A stretch of 64,000 nt of DNA from Synaphobranchus kaupii (taxonomy: Eukaryota; Chordata; Actinopteri; Anguilliformes; Synaphobranchidae). The stretch is from NCBI GenBank assembly GCA_029718625.1, contig CM056391.1, forward strand, positions 596,162-660,161, given 5' to 3'. Under the pieces are notes generated by a model. It saw only the letters and a program-made list of their open reading frames with translations. It was not told the origin of the DNA and did no database searches. A program made the translations under genes and the position numbers. This document shows, piece by piece, positions 1-10,813 of this stretch (position 1 is the stretch's first letter; every line of letters begins with the position of its first letter).

Positions 1-195
1 CCAAAATTTTGATCACGATATTGACACGGAGATTTGTAGAGCGCAAAAGGTCAACTAGGTGGAGACACAAATTTGTGCAAAACTGTAGATGGATAAAAAG
101 TTTGGCGACAGAACATCCTTGACATTGATGGTCGTGAAAACACTGAATCTGCATCTGAGCACAAATTAATGCTAATCTTACAAAAAAAAAAAACC

Positions 196-283
196 TCCTT
201 CGAGCCGGATTTGAACCAGCGACCTAAGGATTTCAACGTTGTCCCACTACAGTCCTCCGCTCTACCAACTGAGCTATCGAAGG
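196..283 (-). tRNA. tRNA-Tyr (GUA), 15-nt intron, copy 1
   Basis: An 88-nt gene: a 73-nt mature body plus a 15-nt intron inserted one base 3' of the GTA anticodon, the position normal for eukaryotic tRNA-Tyr. Acceptor strands CCTTCGA and TCGAAGG pair perfectly, and D, anticodon and T stems are intact. The A box (TAGCTCAGTTGG) and B box (GGTTCAAATCC) are present. A run of 12 T on the minus strand directly after the gene (182-193) is a strong Pol III terminator. Probably functional. Confidence 0.95.
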
Positions 284-616
284 GTCGACAACATCCCTTC
301 CACGGCGTTTAACAGCACCCCCTCATTTGCCTTTTGTGAATTTAGAAAGTGCTGGACACAAGAATTTAAACCCTCTAATCCACTCCTGAAATCACAGTTG
401 TGTCTTCCAAAGAGGTTACTGGCAAATGCTCCCAGAACAACCTGTACTAAAACCCTCATGGTAAGGAATGTGGGCACTAATTTCAAAACAAATTCAAAGT
501 AAACTGACATCATGAACCCTTTTGTATTAAATGGGAGGAAAGCAGGTTTAAGTGTTACTTAAATGAACATTCTCAGTAAGTTATGTCATGGATATATTGA
601 CTGGTTCCGAAAATTC

Positions 617-688
617 AGGTCCCACCGAGACTTGAACTCGGATCACTGGATTCAGAGTCCAGAGTGCTAACCATTACACCATGGAACC
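617..688 (-). tRNA. tRNA-Gln (CUG), copy 1
   Basis: A 72-nt intronless tRNA with anticodon loop CTCTGAA (anticodon CTG). The sequence follows the vertebrate tRNA-Gln pattern, with 5' GGTTCCATGGTGTAATGG and the T arm CCGAG/CTCGG fully paired. A TTTT run follows on the minus strand within a few bases. Probably functional. Confidence 0.94.
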
Positions 689-1250
689 TCTACATCGGCC
701 AACACTGTCGATGGTGACACAAGAACTAAAACCCTATAATCCACTCCTGAAATCAAAGTTGTGTCTTCCAAAGAGGTTACTGGCAAATGCTCCCAGAACA
801 ACCTGTACTAAAACCCTCATGGTAAGGAATGTGGATTTCAGCTCCAATACAAGAATGTGAGGATGAAGACAATTCTGTTTTAACTGATTGTATATAATTA
901 CTATTTCACAACAAATTCAAAGTAAACTGACATCACAAACCCTCACGTATTAAACTGGAGGATAAGCAGGTTTAGGTGTGACATAAATGAACATGGTCAG
1001 TAAGTTATGTTAGACTTGTTTATGTCAAAAAAGGATGTCCATATTGACTGGTTCCCAAAATTTTGATCACGATATTGACACAGGGAGATTTGTAGAGCGC
1101 AAAAAGTCAACTAGGTGGAGACACAAATTTGTGCAAAACTGTAGATGGATAAAAAGTTTGGCGACAGAACATCCTTGACATTGATGGTCGTGGAAACACT
1201 GAATCTGCATCTGAGCACAAATGAATGTTAATCTTACAAAAAAAAAAACC

Positions 1251-1338
1251 TCCTTCGAGCCGGCTTTGAACCAGCGACCTAGGGATTCCAACGTTGTTCC
1301 ACTATAGTCCTTCGCTATACCAACTGAGCTATCGAAGG
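1251..1338 (-). tRNA. tRNA-Tyr copy 2, anticodon AUA, degenerate
   Basis: Same 88-nt layout as copy 1, but the anticodon reads ATA instead of GTA. The D arm has TATAGC in place of TAGAGC, which breaks the 13-22 pair, and the anticodon stem has one A/C mismatch. The acceptor stem is perfect and a T11-12 terminator follows. It would still read Tyr codons, but vertebrate Tyr decoding uses GUA, so this is likely a decaying copy. Confidence 0.8.
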
Positions 1339-1549
1339 GTTGGCAACATCCCTTCCACGGCGTTTAACAGCACCCCCTCATTTGCCTTTTGTGAATTTAG
1401 AACGTGCTGGACACAAGAATTTAAACCCTCTAATCCACTCCTGAAATCACAGTTGTGTCCTCCAAAGAGGACAAGCAGGTTTAAGTGTTACTTAAATGAA
1501 CATTCTCAGTAAGTTATGTTATGGACATATTGACTGGTTCCCAAAATTC

Positions 1550-1621
1550 AGGTCCCACTGAGATTTGAACTCGGATCCCTGGATTCAGAGTCCAGAGTGC
1601 TAACCATTACACCATGGAACC
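1550..1621 (-). tRNA. tRNA-Gln (CUG), copy 2
   Basis: A 72-nt Gln tRNA with CTG anticodon. The T stem is CCGAG/CTCAG, giving one C/A mismatch. It is an intermediate between copy 1 (CCGAG/CTCGG) and copy 3 (CTGAG/CTCAG). Acceptor, D and anticodon arms are otherwise intact. Confidence 0.85.
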
Positions 1622-1853
1622 CCTACATCTGCCAAAATTGTCGATAGTGACAGAGGGAGATTACCACAGTCTACAAATCGAACAAGGTAGAAAAACATCC
1701 TCTAATTTTTCTTTTAATTTTCTCTGCAATACTGCAAAGGAACCAAAGTAGAGATACTCTAAATTTATTCATATTTTGGATTCCTGTTCTTTTTAGTGGA
1801 GGTGGCTTTTAATACATCTGTAAGTCGACGAGCCATAACGTTAAATAAAACAC

Positions 1854-1941
1854 TCCTTCAAGCCGGATTTGAACCAACGACCTAATGATTTCAAAGTTGT
1901 GCCGCTACAGTCCGCCACTCTACCAACTGAGCTATCAAAGG
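1854..1941 (-). pseudogene. tRNA-Tyr copy 3, decayed
   Basis: Keeps the 88-nt layout, GTA anticodon and intron position. The anticodon stem has two mismatches (GCGGA against TCATT), the acceptor carries two G/T wobbles, and GGTCGTTGG replaces GGTCGCTGG near the T stem. Only four T follow, so termination is weak. Probably a relic. Confidence 0.75.
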
Positions 1942-2545
1942 GTTGACAATGTCCTTTCCATTGCGTTTAACAGCACCCCTCATTATCCTTTTGTGAATTT
2001 AGAACGTGCTGGACACAAGAACTAAAACCCTATAATCCACTCCTGAAATTCACAGTTGTGTCTTCCAAAGAGGTTACTGGCAAATGCTCCCAGAACAACC
2101 TGTACTAAAACCCTCATGGTAAGGAATGTGGATTTCAGCTCCAATACAAGAATGTGAGGATGAAGACAATTCTGTTTTAACTGATTGTATATAATTACTA
2201 TTTCACAACAAATTCAAAGTAAACTGACATCACAAACCCTCACATATTAAACTGGAGGATAAGCAGGTTTGGTGTGACATAAATTAACATTGTCAGTAAG
2301 TTATGTTAGACTTGTTTATGTCAAAAAAGGATGTCCATATTGACTGGTTCCCAAAATTTTGATCACGATATTGACACAGGGAGATTTGTAGAGCGCAAAA
2401 GGTCAACTAGGTGGAGACACAAATTTGTGCAAACTGTAGATGGATAAAAAGTTTGGCGACAGAACATCCTTGACATTGATGGTCGTGAAAACACTGAATC
2501 TGCATCTGAGCACAAATTAATGTTAATCTTACAAAAAAAAAAACC

Positions 2546-2633
2546 TCCTTCGAGCCGGATTTGAACCAGCGACCTAAGGATTTCAACGTTGTCCCACTAC
2601 AGTCCTCCGCTCTACCAACTGAGCTATCGAAGG
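2546..2633 (-). tRNA. tRNA-Tyr (GUA), copy 4
   Basis: Exons and the 15-nt intron are identical to copy 1, with all stems paired, intact A and B boxes, and an 11-T terminator directly downstream on the minus strand. Probably functional. Confidence 0.95.
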
Positions 2634-2967
2634 GTCGGCAACATCCCTTCCACGGCGTTTAACAGCACCCCCTCATTTGCCTTTTGTGAATTTAGAACAT
2701 GCTGGACACAAGAATTTAAACCCTCTAATCCACTCCTGAAATCACAGTTATGTCCTCCAACGAGGTTACTGGCAAATGCTCCCAGAACATCCTGTACTAA
2801 AACCCTCATGGTAAGGAATGTGGTCACTAATTTCACAACAAATTCAAAGTAAACTGACAGCATGAACCCTTGTGTATTAAACTGGAGGATAAGCAGGTTT
2901 AAGTGTTACTTAAATGAACATTCTCAGTAAGTTATGTTATGGACATATTGACTGGTTCCCAAAATTC

Positions 2968-3039
2968 AGGTCCCACTGAGATTTGAACTCAGATCGCTGG
3001 ATTCAGAGTCCAGAGTGCTAACCATTACACCATGGAACC
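2968..3039 (-). tRNA. tRNA-Gln (CUG), copy 3, compensated T stem
   Basis: A 72-nt Gln tRNA with CTG anticodon. The T stem is CTGAG/CTCAG, fully paired through two changes relative to the usual CCGAG/CTCGG. All other stems are intact, so this copy may be functional. Confidence 0.9.
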
Positions 3040-3271
3040 TCTACATCTGCCAAAATTGTCAATGGTTGCAGAGGGAGATGAACAGATTCTACAAAGTCAA
3101 CAAGGTAGAAACACATCCTCTAATTTTTCTTTTAATTTTCTCTGCAATACTGCAAAGGAACCAAAGTAGAGATACTCTAAATTTATTAATATTTTGGATT
3201 CCTGTTCTTTTTAGCGGAGATGGCCTTTAATACATCTGTAAGTCAACGGGCCATAACGTTAAATAAAACAC

Positions 3272-3359
3272 AACTTCGAGCCGGATTGGAACCAGCGACC
3301 AAAGGATTTCAAGGTTGTTCCATTACAGTCCACCACTCGACCAACTGAGCTATCGGAGG
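3272..3359 (-). pseudogene. tRNA-Tyr copy 5, decayed
   Basis: Recognisable Tyr layout with GTA anticodon, but the 3' acceptor strand ends in GAAGTT instead of GAAGGA. The 5' strand has CCTCCGA, the D arm reads GTCGAG, the anticodon-stem region carries several changes, and the T loop is TTCCAAT. No T-run terminator follows. A pseudogene. Confidence 0.8.
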
Positions 3360-3693
3360 GTTGACAATGCTCCTTCCACTGCGTTTAACAGCACCCCCTC
3401 ATTTTCCTTTTGTGAATTTAGAACATGCTGGACAAAAGAATTTAAACCCTCTAATCCACTCCTGAAATCACAGTTATGTCCTCCAACGAGGTTACTGGCA
3501 AATGCTCCCAGAACATCCTGTACTAAAACCCTCATGGTAAGGAAAGTGGTTACTAATTTCACAACAAATTCAAAGTAAACTGACAGCATGAACCCTTGTG
3601 TATTAAACTGGAGGATAAGCAGGTTTAAGTGTTACTTAAATGAACATTCGCAGTAAGTTATGTTATGGACATATTGACTGGTTCCCAAAATTC

Positions 3694-3765
3694 AGGTCCC
3701 ACCGAGATTTGAAATCAGATCACAGGATTCAGAGTCCAGAGTGCTAACCATTACACCATGGAACC
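3694..3765 (-). pseudogene. tRNA-Gln copy 4, decayed
   Basis: Gln layout with CTG anticodon, but the anticodon stem ends TCCTG rather than TCCAG and the T stem reads CTGAT/CTCGG with at least one mismatch and one wobble. Probably inactive. Confidence 0.75.
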
Positions 3766-3997
3766 CCTACATCTGCCAACATTGTCGATGGTGACAGAAG
3801 GAGATTAACACAGTCTACAAATTCAATAAGGTAGAAACACATTCTCTCATTTTTCTTTTAATTTTCTCTGCAATCCTGCAAAGGAACCAAACTAGAGATA
3901 CTCTAAATTTATTAATATTTTGGAATCCTGTTTTCATTAGCGGAGATGGCCTTTAATACATCTGTAAGTCAACGAGTAATAAATTTAAAGAAAAAAC

Positions 3998-4085
3998 TCC
4001 TTCGAGCCGGATTTGAACCAGCGACCTAAGGATTTCAACATTGTACCACTACAGTCCTCCGCTCTACCAACTGAGCTATCGAAGG
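3998..4085 (-). tRNA. tRNA-Tyr (GUA), copy 6
   Basis: Mature exons identical to copies 1 and 4; the intron differs at two positions. All stems pair. The downstream T run is shorter (six T within AAAAAACTCC on the plus strand). Probably functional; it is the right-hand end of the cluster. Confidence 0.93.
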
Positions 4086-4579
4086 GTTGACAACACCCCA
4101 TCCACTGCGTTTAACAGCACATTTGCCCTTTGTCTATTTAGAACGGGCTGGACAAAAGAACTTAAACCCTATAATCCGCTCCTGAAATAACTGTTGTGTC
4201 TTCCAACAAGATTACTGGCAAATGCTCCCAGAACAAACTGCTAAAACACACACACACCTCATGAATGTGGATTTCTGCTCCAATACAAGAAGGTGAGGGT
4301 GAACACAACATAGACCTATAGACAGAATATACTGTGGGTTAGTGACCATATTAAAAGATTAAGTATTACTGCCCAGACACAAACCAAAGACCTCTTTAGG
4401 AACTTCTTTAGTACAATGACAGTTACTGATGTCACTGAACGAATCTTTGAAACACTTCAGCATTTAAAAGTAAAACAAAGAACCCTTTGAAAGAAAGGTT
4501 AACCATGATTATTTATTCCTGGGGAAACACAGGAATTATGAACAATGAAACTGAACCAAAGTAGCCACAGGGAGAAATA

Positions 4580-4754
4580 CGGAGGGGTAAAGTCCAGGGG
4601 TCAGAAACTAAAAGTCCTGCCATGTTTTTCTTCCCCCCAATAATCTCACTAATTAGTTCTACCTCCTGGCTGAAGAATTGTGTTAGTTAGAAACCTAAAG
4701 TGATTGGAAAAATATACTGGGGAGGGCTTTCTGAACCTGGATTTTATACCTCTG
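4580..4754. mobile_element. hAT-type MITE, family A, copy 1
   Basis: A 175-bp element with decayed terminal inverted repeats of the form CAGAGGTGGAAANTCCAG, flanked by an 8-bp target duplication (GAGAAATA / GAGAAACA, 7 of 8). Internally it shares the CTGGCTGAAGAATTGTG segment with the copies at 26658 and 28329. It has no coding capacity. An 8-bp duplication is the hAT signature. Confidence 0.75.
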
Positions 4755-4898
4755 GAGAAACAGAACATTTCATGTGGCTTGTAATCTTAATCATGGAAAA
4801 ATAATAATTTAATAAAACTGGATTTTTCCGTAATGTATCCTCTTTACCAGCATCGGTCAACTGAGAACTCAATTCTCTTCAGCCGTGACAACACAAGG

Positions 4899-5155
4899 CA
4901 GGGTTAGGCAACCCCGGTCCAGTAGTGCAGATGGTCCTTTTTGCTCCATACAAACCTATAACTACATAACTGGATTCCTTTTAATGAATCGGGTTTAATG
5001 CAGGTAACCATATGCTGGAGGGACTCAACATTTCACCATACAAAATTTTCAGGCTCAGGCTTTTAATCATCCATCAAACTCAGATCAGGTCAAGCTCAGA
5101 TGGAACAAAAACCAGAAACGTCACCGGAACTCCAGGATCAGGGTTGCCTACCCTT
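4899..5155. mobile_element. Putative short inverted-repeat element (MITE)
   Basis: The ends are related inverted repeats, CAGGGTTAGGCAACCC on the left and the complement of CAAGGGTAGGCAACCC on the right. Flanking 8-mers match only at 5 of 8 positions, so the exact class is uncertain. Non-coding. Confidence 0.5.
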
Positions 5156-6286
5156 GACATAGTGGAATCAAAGTGGGCCAGGAATGTATTTGTTTAGTCA
5201 ATCAGATGCAAGCATGATCAGGTGGCCAAAAGTTAAAGTGATACTGCAGTCAGAAACTGACTTTTCGCGTTGAAAACCGATGTTTTGGGTTAGACTATGA
5301 TTATACACAACAGTTTTTATCCGAAAATCTCATATTGCGTCGAAGTGGGTGTCGTCTGAGTTTCTGTGTCGGCTTACCATGCTCTGCATTTCCAGGGATT
5401 TGTGACGTCCCACAATCCTTAGCATAAAAATAGGTGGAGTCGCGGCTAGTGAAGTGTGCAGAGAGCTCAGTGGCAGAGAGCAGGAAGGGGGCTGAGTCAG
5501 TTCACCGAGATACACCCTTTCACTCATTGACCATTTGAATATTCATAATATGACCTTGTGGCATCATCGTCATATAACCACACCTACCCACATTGAAATT
5601 GAAGCTGTAAAAAAAGGGCTTAGAAAAGCGATTGCAGTATCACTTAGGTGCATATTTTGTGGAAAAACAGTAAATTGACTTCTCAGAAACAAATACTTTA
5701 TTTGAACATGAATATAACAATATTGGCAGCAGAAACAACCAAGATAGTCACAGAAAGCCAGACAATGATTTTTACCTGCTGTCTGCAATCTAACTCGTTC
5801 TTGGCTATGGCTGGGATTCAATCTAACTCGTTCTTGGCTATGGCTGGGATTCAATCAACATTTGCCTTTAACTTTGACCAACAATAAGCAAAGCAATAAT
5901 TATTTTTGTCTCTTCACAAACACAGCTCGTTGAGTTCACCAATCAACTACAACTCACCAAACTGAGTTTGTGAAGAAAAAAATGCAACGCTTGCTTAAGG
6001 TTGAGGGCAAATGTTAATCGAATACAGACCTATGCATTTATTTTTCTGCAAGGCTTCCAAGCTGAAAGCAAAGCTGTTTGTAGTTTATAATTTATGAAAA
6101 TTTATGCAACTACTTCATATAACTCTAGTTCATATAGTTTTCTTCTCCTTTGTAGTCATATATGACTAACTGCTGTTTTTTTAAATGGAGTCCCATCGAT
6201 ACACATTTTATCAAATAAACACCCAAAAACAAGAATGTTAAATTCCCGAGCAGCTTCTTTTTTGGCCAGTGCTATAGAGCCAATTA
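5156..6286. other. Intergenic, no gene seen
   Basis: No convincing coding or RNA gene. It contains an exact 33-bp tandem duplication at 5788-5853, and short inverted segments around 5925-5975 (CACAGCTCGTTGAG and related strings) that look like the decayed ends of an old inserted repeat. Confidence 0.6.
5788..5853. repeat. Exact 33-bp tandem duplication
   Basis: Two perfect adjacent copies of a 33-bp unit starting ATCTAACTCGTTCTTGG. The lack of divergence implies recent origin. Confidence 0.9.
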
Positions 6287-7094
6287 CAGTCATGTCCATA
6301 AGTATTTGGATAGTGACACAATTTTTGTTGTTTTGGCTCTGTACTCCAGCACATTGGATTTGAAATGTAACTGACTGAGGTTAAAGTGCATACTTTCAGC
6401 TTTAATTTGAGGCTTTTTACATCCATATCGGGTGAACGGTGTAGCTATTGTAGCCATTTTTATACATAGCCCCCCCCCCCCCACATTTTAGGGGACCAAA
6501 AGTAATTGGACAAATTAACACAAACTTTAATAAAGTTATCATATTTAATATTTGGTCAGATATCCTTTGCATGTCATGACTTCCTGATGTTTGTGACCCA
6601 ACAACATCAAAAGACTCTTGATATCTTATTTTCAGATACTGGGAAGTGGGGGGTGGGACTAGATTAAGCTGTAAATTACACGGGAATAGTATGTAACCCA
6701 TGGTTGGCTAAATGGCTGTAAGTCATCAACGGTCTGAGGTATAAAACGAGCCTCAAACCATCACTCTGCTGCCGGATATGCAGTAGATATGGATGGATCA
6801 CTTTAAGGGTTGTTTCTCCTGACTCATTTTTCCATAGAGTTCAATAGGAAAAATTTTATGCAATTTTTGTCCAATACGTTTGGTCCCCTAAAATGGGGGG
6901 GGTTGGGCTATGTATAAAAATGGCTACATTTGCTACATCGTTCACCCTATATGGATGTAAAAACCCTCAACTTAATGCTAAAAGTCTGCACTTTAACCTC
7001 ATAGTCGCTGTTCCATTTAAAATCCAATGTGCTGGAGTCCAGAGCCAAAACAACAAAAATTGTGTCACTGTCCAAATACTTATGGTCCTGACTG
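6287..7094. mobile_element. Non-autonomous Tc1/mariner-type element
   Basis: An 808-bp element bounded by CAGTCATGTCCATAAGTAT on the left and its near inverse on the right, with TA target dinucleotides at 6285-6286 and 7095-7096. Sub-terminal sequence is also inverted (CTATGTATAAAAATGGCTAC near 6450 and 6910), giving long terminal arms of about 200 bp. The centre (about 6535-6850) has no transposase and is homologous to the arms of the palindrome at 12781. TA duplication and CAGT ends are Tc1/mariner features. Confidence 0.85.
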
Positions 7095-7479
7095 TATGCA
7101 ATGTTCCGTAGGGCTGCCACACCCAGCTGCCTCGGGCACGGCGTGGGGTTCGGGTTCGGGTTCGGGTTCGATACCAGACCGTGGGGGCTCATCCACAGAC
7201 ACGGACAGTACCTTATAGCAGAGCAACCACTTAGCAGCCCCAATCAATTATTTCGCGATTGAACAGTCAGTCTAAAAGCACTGCAGTTTTGTCAACATAA
7301 TTGTCACACCAAATAATAATAATTTTAAAAAAACATAATGGGATCCGTCCTTTGTCGTCGTTTTCATCAGCAGATGAGTCCTCCTATGCACGTGTTAAAC
7401 TCATTATAAAAGTTATGAACGCAGCGGTTCTTTTTCGCCATGTCCCAGGGCGGTAAACGCACCCTTCGGTTAAGTTTAA

Positions 7480-10400
7480 CTACTTTTGTTTCTTGGAAGC
7501 GGCGATTCTGTTTTTTACGTAGAATCTCAAAGCGGACCATGTTCTGTTTTTCAGCACACGGGGCTCGGCCCGGAGGCACCTGACGCAGTCGCGCTTCCCG
7601 GGCACCTTGCGCGTCCTGATGAACTTCATCAGCTGACTCTCCACGGCCTCCACCTCTCCTTTCTCCCACTTCCTCTTGGGACCACCTGCTCAAAGCGCTA
7701 ATATTAATAAAAGGGAACTCTAGCCGAAAAAATAAATCGTAACTTAATTTGTTGGTCCTCAGCTTAAGAATAATCTCTCTCTTCAATATAAGCACATTTT
7801 CTTTTCATATTACTGTACCGTATTCGTTTTTGGGATGCGGAATCTTCCGTTTCGGACTTGTTTTTGGAGGATCAACGTAATCAGGATCTTCAGACGCTGC
7901 TGCTTCATCAGCCGACTCCTCAGCATCATCATCCTCACTTGTAGGTTCTAATAAAAAGTAAAGGAAAACCCTTTTGTACACATCTGACATTTTTAATACC
8001 AGTATGGGCAAATTAAAACACGCAGCTTGTCCTAAAATGTTCACCCTGTATCATTGCTTGTTGAGTGGTTTTAGATTCAAAGCAATTTGACTTCATTGCC
8101 ATTTAACGTCTTCAGCTCTGACAGGAGACAGAAGAAAGGATAAACATACAAAAGTGTGAAACGACCTAAGAACGTGCTGGCATTTACTCCACAGATGATT
8201 ACAACTGTACCTCTTGGATCAATCTTGTTGTCGTCCACGCCACTGAACTCGGAGGGAGTCTCTTCTTCCATCGCTAATAACGCCTTGACCAGTTCCGCCA
8301 ATTGCAAGTTGTCATTGGCTGTGGCGGCTGCGGCAGCTTTCATTAGGAGTCCATGTTTCCCGCTCGCTTCAAAGTCGCGGCCGAACAGGTCCGCCAGCAC
8401 CCCGCTCTCCTTCAGACTGATGATGTTCAAAATGGTGGCGACGTGCTTTCGGAGTTTCGCCGACGATATGGCGTCTGTGTTCTCGGCGCCGCATTCCTCT
8501 GCAAATTGGCGGATGCAGGCTCCGCCCTCGTAGTAGGAGAGCCCCCCGGGCCTGGCAAACATGTGGCGGTTTTCACGCGGGACTTCGCACGCCTCGCGGT
8601 TCAGAAGCAGGAGATCCATCGCCGCCACCAACGACGGCTTCAGCAGAACCAGGACCTTCTCCCCACCTCTCCCACGAAGCTCCACCCTGGCAAAGTGCCG
8701 ACACAGCTTCCTCTCCAGTTGGGGAATGGAGTCGTCGTCGCTGAGGGGTTTGCCCGGGGTCACGTCTCTGGACGTAAATGCCGTCAACGGCATTGCGGAC
8801 AGCACTGCCCGCCTCCCCCGGTTGAACAGGACGACCTGCGACAAGACGACCTTAGTGAGGACGCCGTAGCTTAGCCTCGTTGGATCCAGCCGAACCAGGC
8901 TCTGGAGGTCCTCCAGCTTTTTCTCCAGGTACGAGTTCAGCAATTTCACATCCTGCGTGAACCTCAGCTGCAGCGGCGGGTCCAACTTAGCCTCCCCAAG
9001 AAGAACCCGGGGGCCCGCAGGGATCAGATCGCCCCACCCGTCACGGAGCAGCTCTTTGAAATCGCTGGTGGACTGCACCAGGTCGGAATCCCCCTTGGCC
9101 AAGGCGTCCTCTTCCACCATGCAGCAGAGTTCGTGTAGGCCGTAGGCCATCCGTCGCGCCAGAGAAGGAATTCTATACAAATTTGCCACGTCGTCGAAAC
9201 CGGCCAGGTCTTTTACGGCCGTCACGATATACGGAAAATTTGAGGGGATTAAGAGGTCCTCCACGTTCCTCAGGGGCGTACTTTTCCTCACCTCAATGAG
9301 CAGCTTGGCGACCGTTCTGAGCCTTTGTCTGATGTAGTCCTGTGTCCTGCCGTCTTTGCCCAATCGGCTCAGCATATTTTCTCCCAGCTGTAAAATACAC
9401 CGCTCATCCATTACTGTGGCGAAAATATCATCGTCGGCCATGCTGAATAAGAACTTCTTCAGCTCCTCACTAATGTCGGGCGAGGGACTGGAGAGGGCCC
9501 AGAAGGACCGCATGCTTACCCTTCCCCGCAGGCTTACCCATTTCGACGCATCATCATCTACGCCATCCTTTGGTTTCTGCTTGCAGGTCTTCATGTGCTT
9601 CCATAGAAAAAGCCTGGCATACAAGCCCTTGCAGTGCAGGCAGTACCTCAAATTGCGGAGGTCCGGTTTAGAGCCGTATCGGCGACAGACGACCATCTCC
9701 CCGGCCCCTGTCCTGGCCACTGTGGAGTTGTGGGCGTAGTCCCCCCGGTTTCTGAGCTGGCTCAATCTCAAATGCCTCTCTTTGGAGTTTTTGGGAAAGC
9801 GCACCGCGTTCGCCACATCCGGCTCGCTGAGGTGGACGGTTTCCAGATGGCGGGAGATTTTCAAGAAGCCCTTCTGGCAGTAGACGCAGTAGTGCTTCTT
9901 GTCGTAAACTCGTCCGCTGCTTCGCGAAACGGGCTGGCTGAAGTTGGTCGGCCGTTGGTGGTCCGATGCCCTTTCGCCGGCCCGCATCCTCCTTTGACCA
10001 CGGAGGACTGGCCCGGGATGCCTGGTCTTTGGAGACAGAGTTCTGTTAGGGTGCAGGTCTCCGTCCAGGAGATTGTTCACTGGACTGCCGGCTTCAGAGT
10101 CTACCTCAAAGTCTTCATCTCCGGGATCCGAAGAGTCATTTTTCCCCAAACACTGTGAGGTGAACGAAATAAAATGTTAGACAGACTAAAAATGTTTTAT
10201 TTTAATTTTTTATCCAGCACTAGGACACCCAATTCTACTAATTAACTCATCACAGTCTTCAATCAAGACCTTGATAAGTAGAATCAGGTCTCTTCGTGCT
10301 GGGCTAAAACAAAAACCTGCACCCACAGCAGCCCTTTGATTGGACACCGCTGCCTTCAGGGGTTGGGAAACCCTGTTCCTGGATGGCTGGATCCATTTCT

Positions 10401-10813
10401 GGATTTCACTCCAACTTTTGCTCTCAATTATTCAATGAGCCCAAATCATTCATCTGATCTGACATTTTAACTACATTAATTTTTAAGCCCATCTAGAACC
10501 CCAATCAATTTTTTATTTTTTATTAAGTCCATCTTAGAACCATTTTTTCCTGCAGTCTAATCTGCAAATGAACCAGCATCTGGTATACAGAACCACTTAT
10601 CTAATTGAGCCTGGATAAATTGTGGAAATATGTATATTTAAAAACAATATATAAAAAATCTTTCCCAACCTGGCTTCCTGGAATAGAATTGTCTACCTGA
10701 GTTCTGAAAGGGTGCAGTTCTCCTCCTGAGAGACTGTTGACTGGACTGCCGGCTTCAGAGTCTGCCTCACAGTCTTCATATCCGGCATCCAAAGAGTCAT
10801 CATTTCCCAAAGA
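7480..10813 (-). CDS. Zinc-finger / tyrosine-recombinase-like protein with SANT-like C-terminus (5' end missing)
   Basis: Model: exons 10697-10813, 8211-10152, 7819-7947 and 7480-7685, with intron phases 0, 1 and 1 that all match; TAG stop at 7480-7482. It gives 797 residues without the start. The large exon carries two zinc-finger-like motifs (HYCVYCQKGF...H..H, and RYCLHC...H..TC). Then follows a region resembling the fish family with a tyrosine-recombinase fold (Crypton-like): FNRGRR at the first Arg box and AKLRKHVAT at the HxxR box. The following GH...Y region is replaced by FGRDFEASGKHG and an Ala run, so the usual His and catalytic Tyr are absent. Exon 3 is acidic (SEDDDAEESADEAAAS). 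The last exon is SANT/Myb-like and Trp-containing (RKWEKGEVEAVE ... TWSALRFYVKNRI). Likely a nuclear DNA-binding protein derived from a mobile element. The family assignment is from memory of fish proteins, not a search. Confidence 0.75.
10697..10813 (-). CDS. Duplicated acidic exon upstream of the recombinase-like exon
   Basis: A 117-nt phase 0-0 exon (39 codons) between CTCACACAG and CAG|GTAGAC. Its peptide (SLGNDDSLDAGYEDCEADSE...) is a clear paralogue of the first 39 residues of the next exon (CLGKNDSSDPGDEDFEVDSE...). The acceptor-side sequence is also shared. It is a tandem exon duplication separated by a 544-bp intron. Because it is symmetric, it can be included or skipped without a frame change. 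Confidence 0.7.

Larger units (their letters stand above)
1..4200. repeat. Degenerate tandem tRNA-Tyr/tRNA-Gln cluster
   Basis: The first 4.2 kb is a tandem array of related spacer-plus-tRNA units. Ten tRNA genes or relics, all on the minus strand, lie in the order Y-Q-Y-Q-Y-Y-Q-Y-Q-Y. Spacer blocks recur almost verbatim, for example the stretch with AACAGCACCCCCTCATTTGC after each Tyr gene and the CCAATACAAGAATGTGAGG block. The array therefore grew by unequal duplication of a two-gene unit with later loss of a Gln gene between 1942 and 2545. Some copies keep perfect stems while others carry mismatches. The array is probably cut by the left window edge, because the window starts inside a spacer block also seen at 1053 and 2349. 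Confidence 0.9.

Noticed and set aside
239..3589. Repeated 70-90-codon frames in the first 4 kb
   Set aside because: They run through tRNA genes and duplicated spacers; their similarity to one another reflects the tandem duplication.
7145..7172. GGGTTC hexamer repeat
   Set aside because: Only about four units; too short to be meaningful.
8353..8874. 173-codon plus-strand frame
   Set aside because: Antisense to the recombinase-like exon, which has zinc fingers and matching splice phases on the minus strand.
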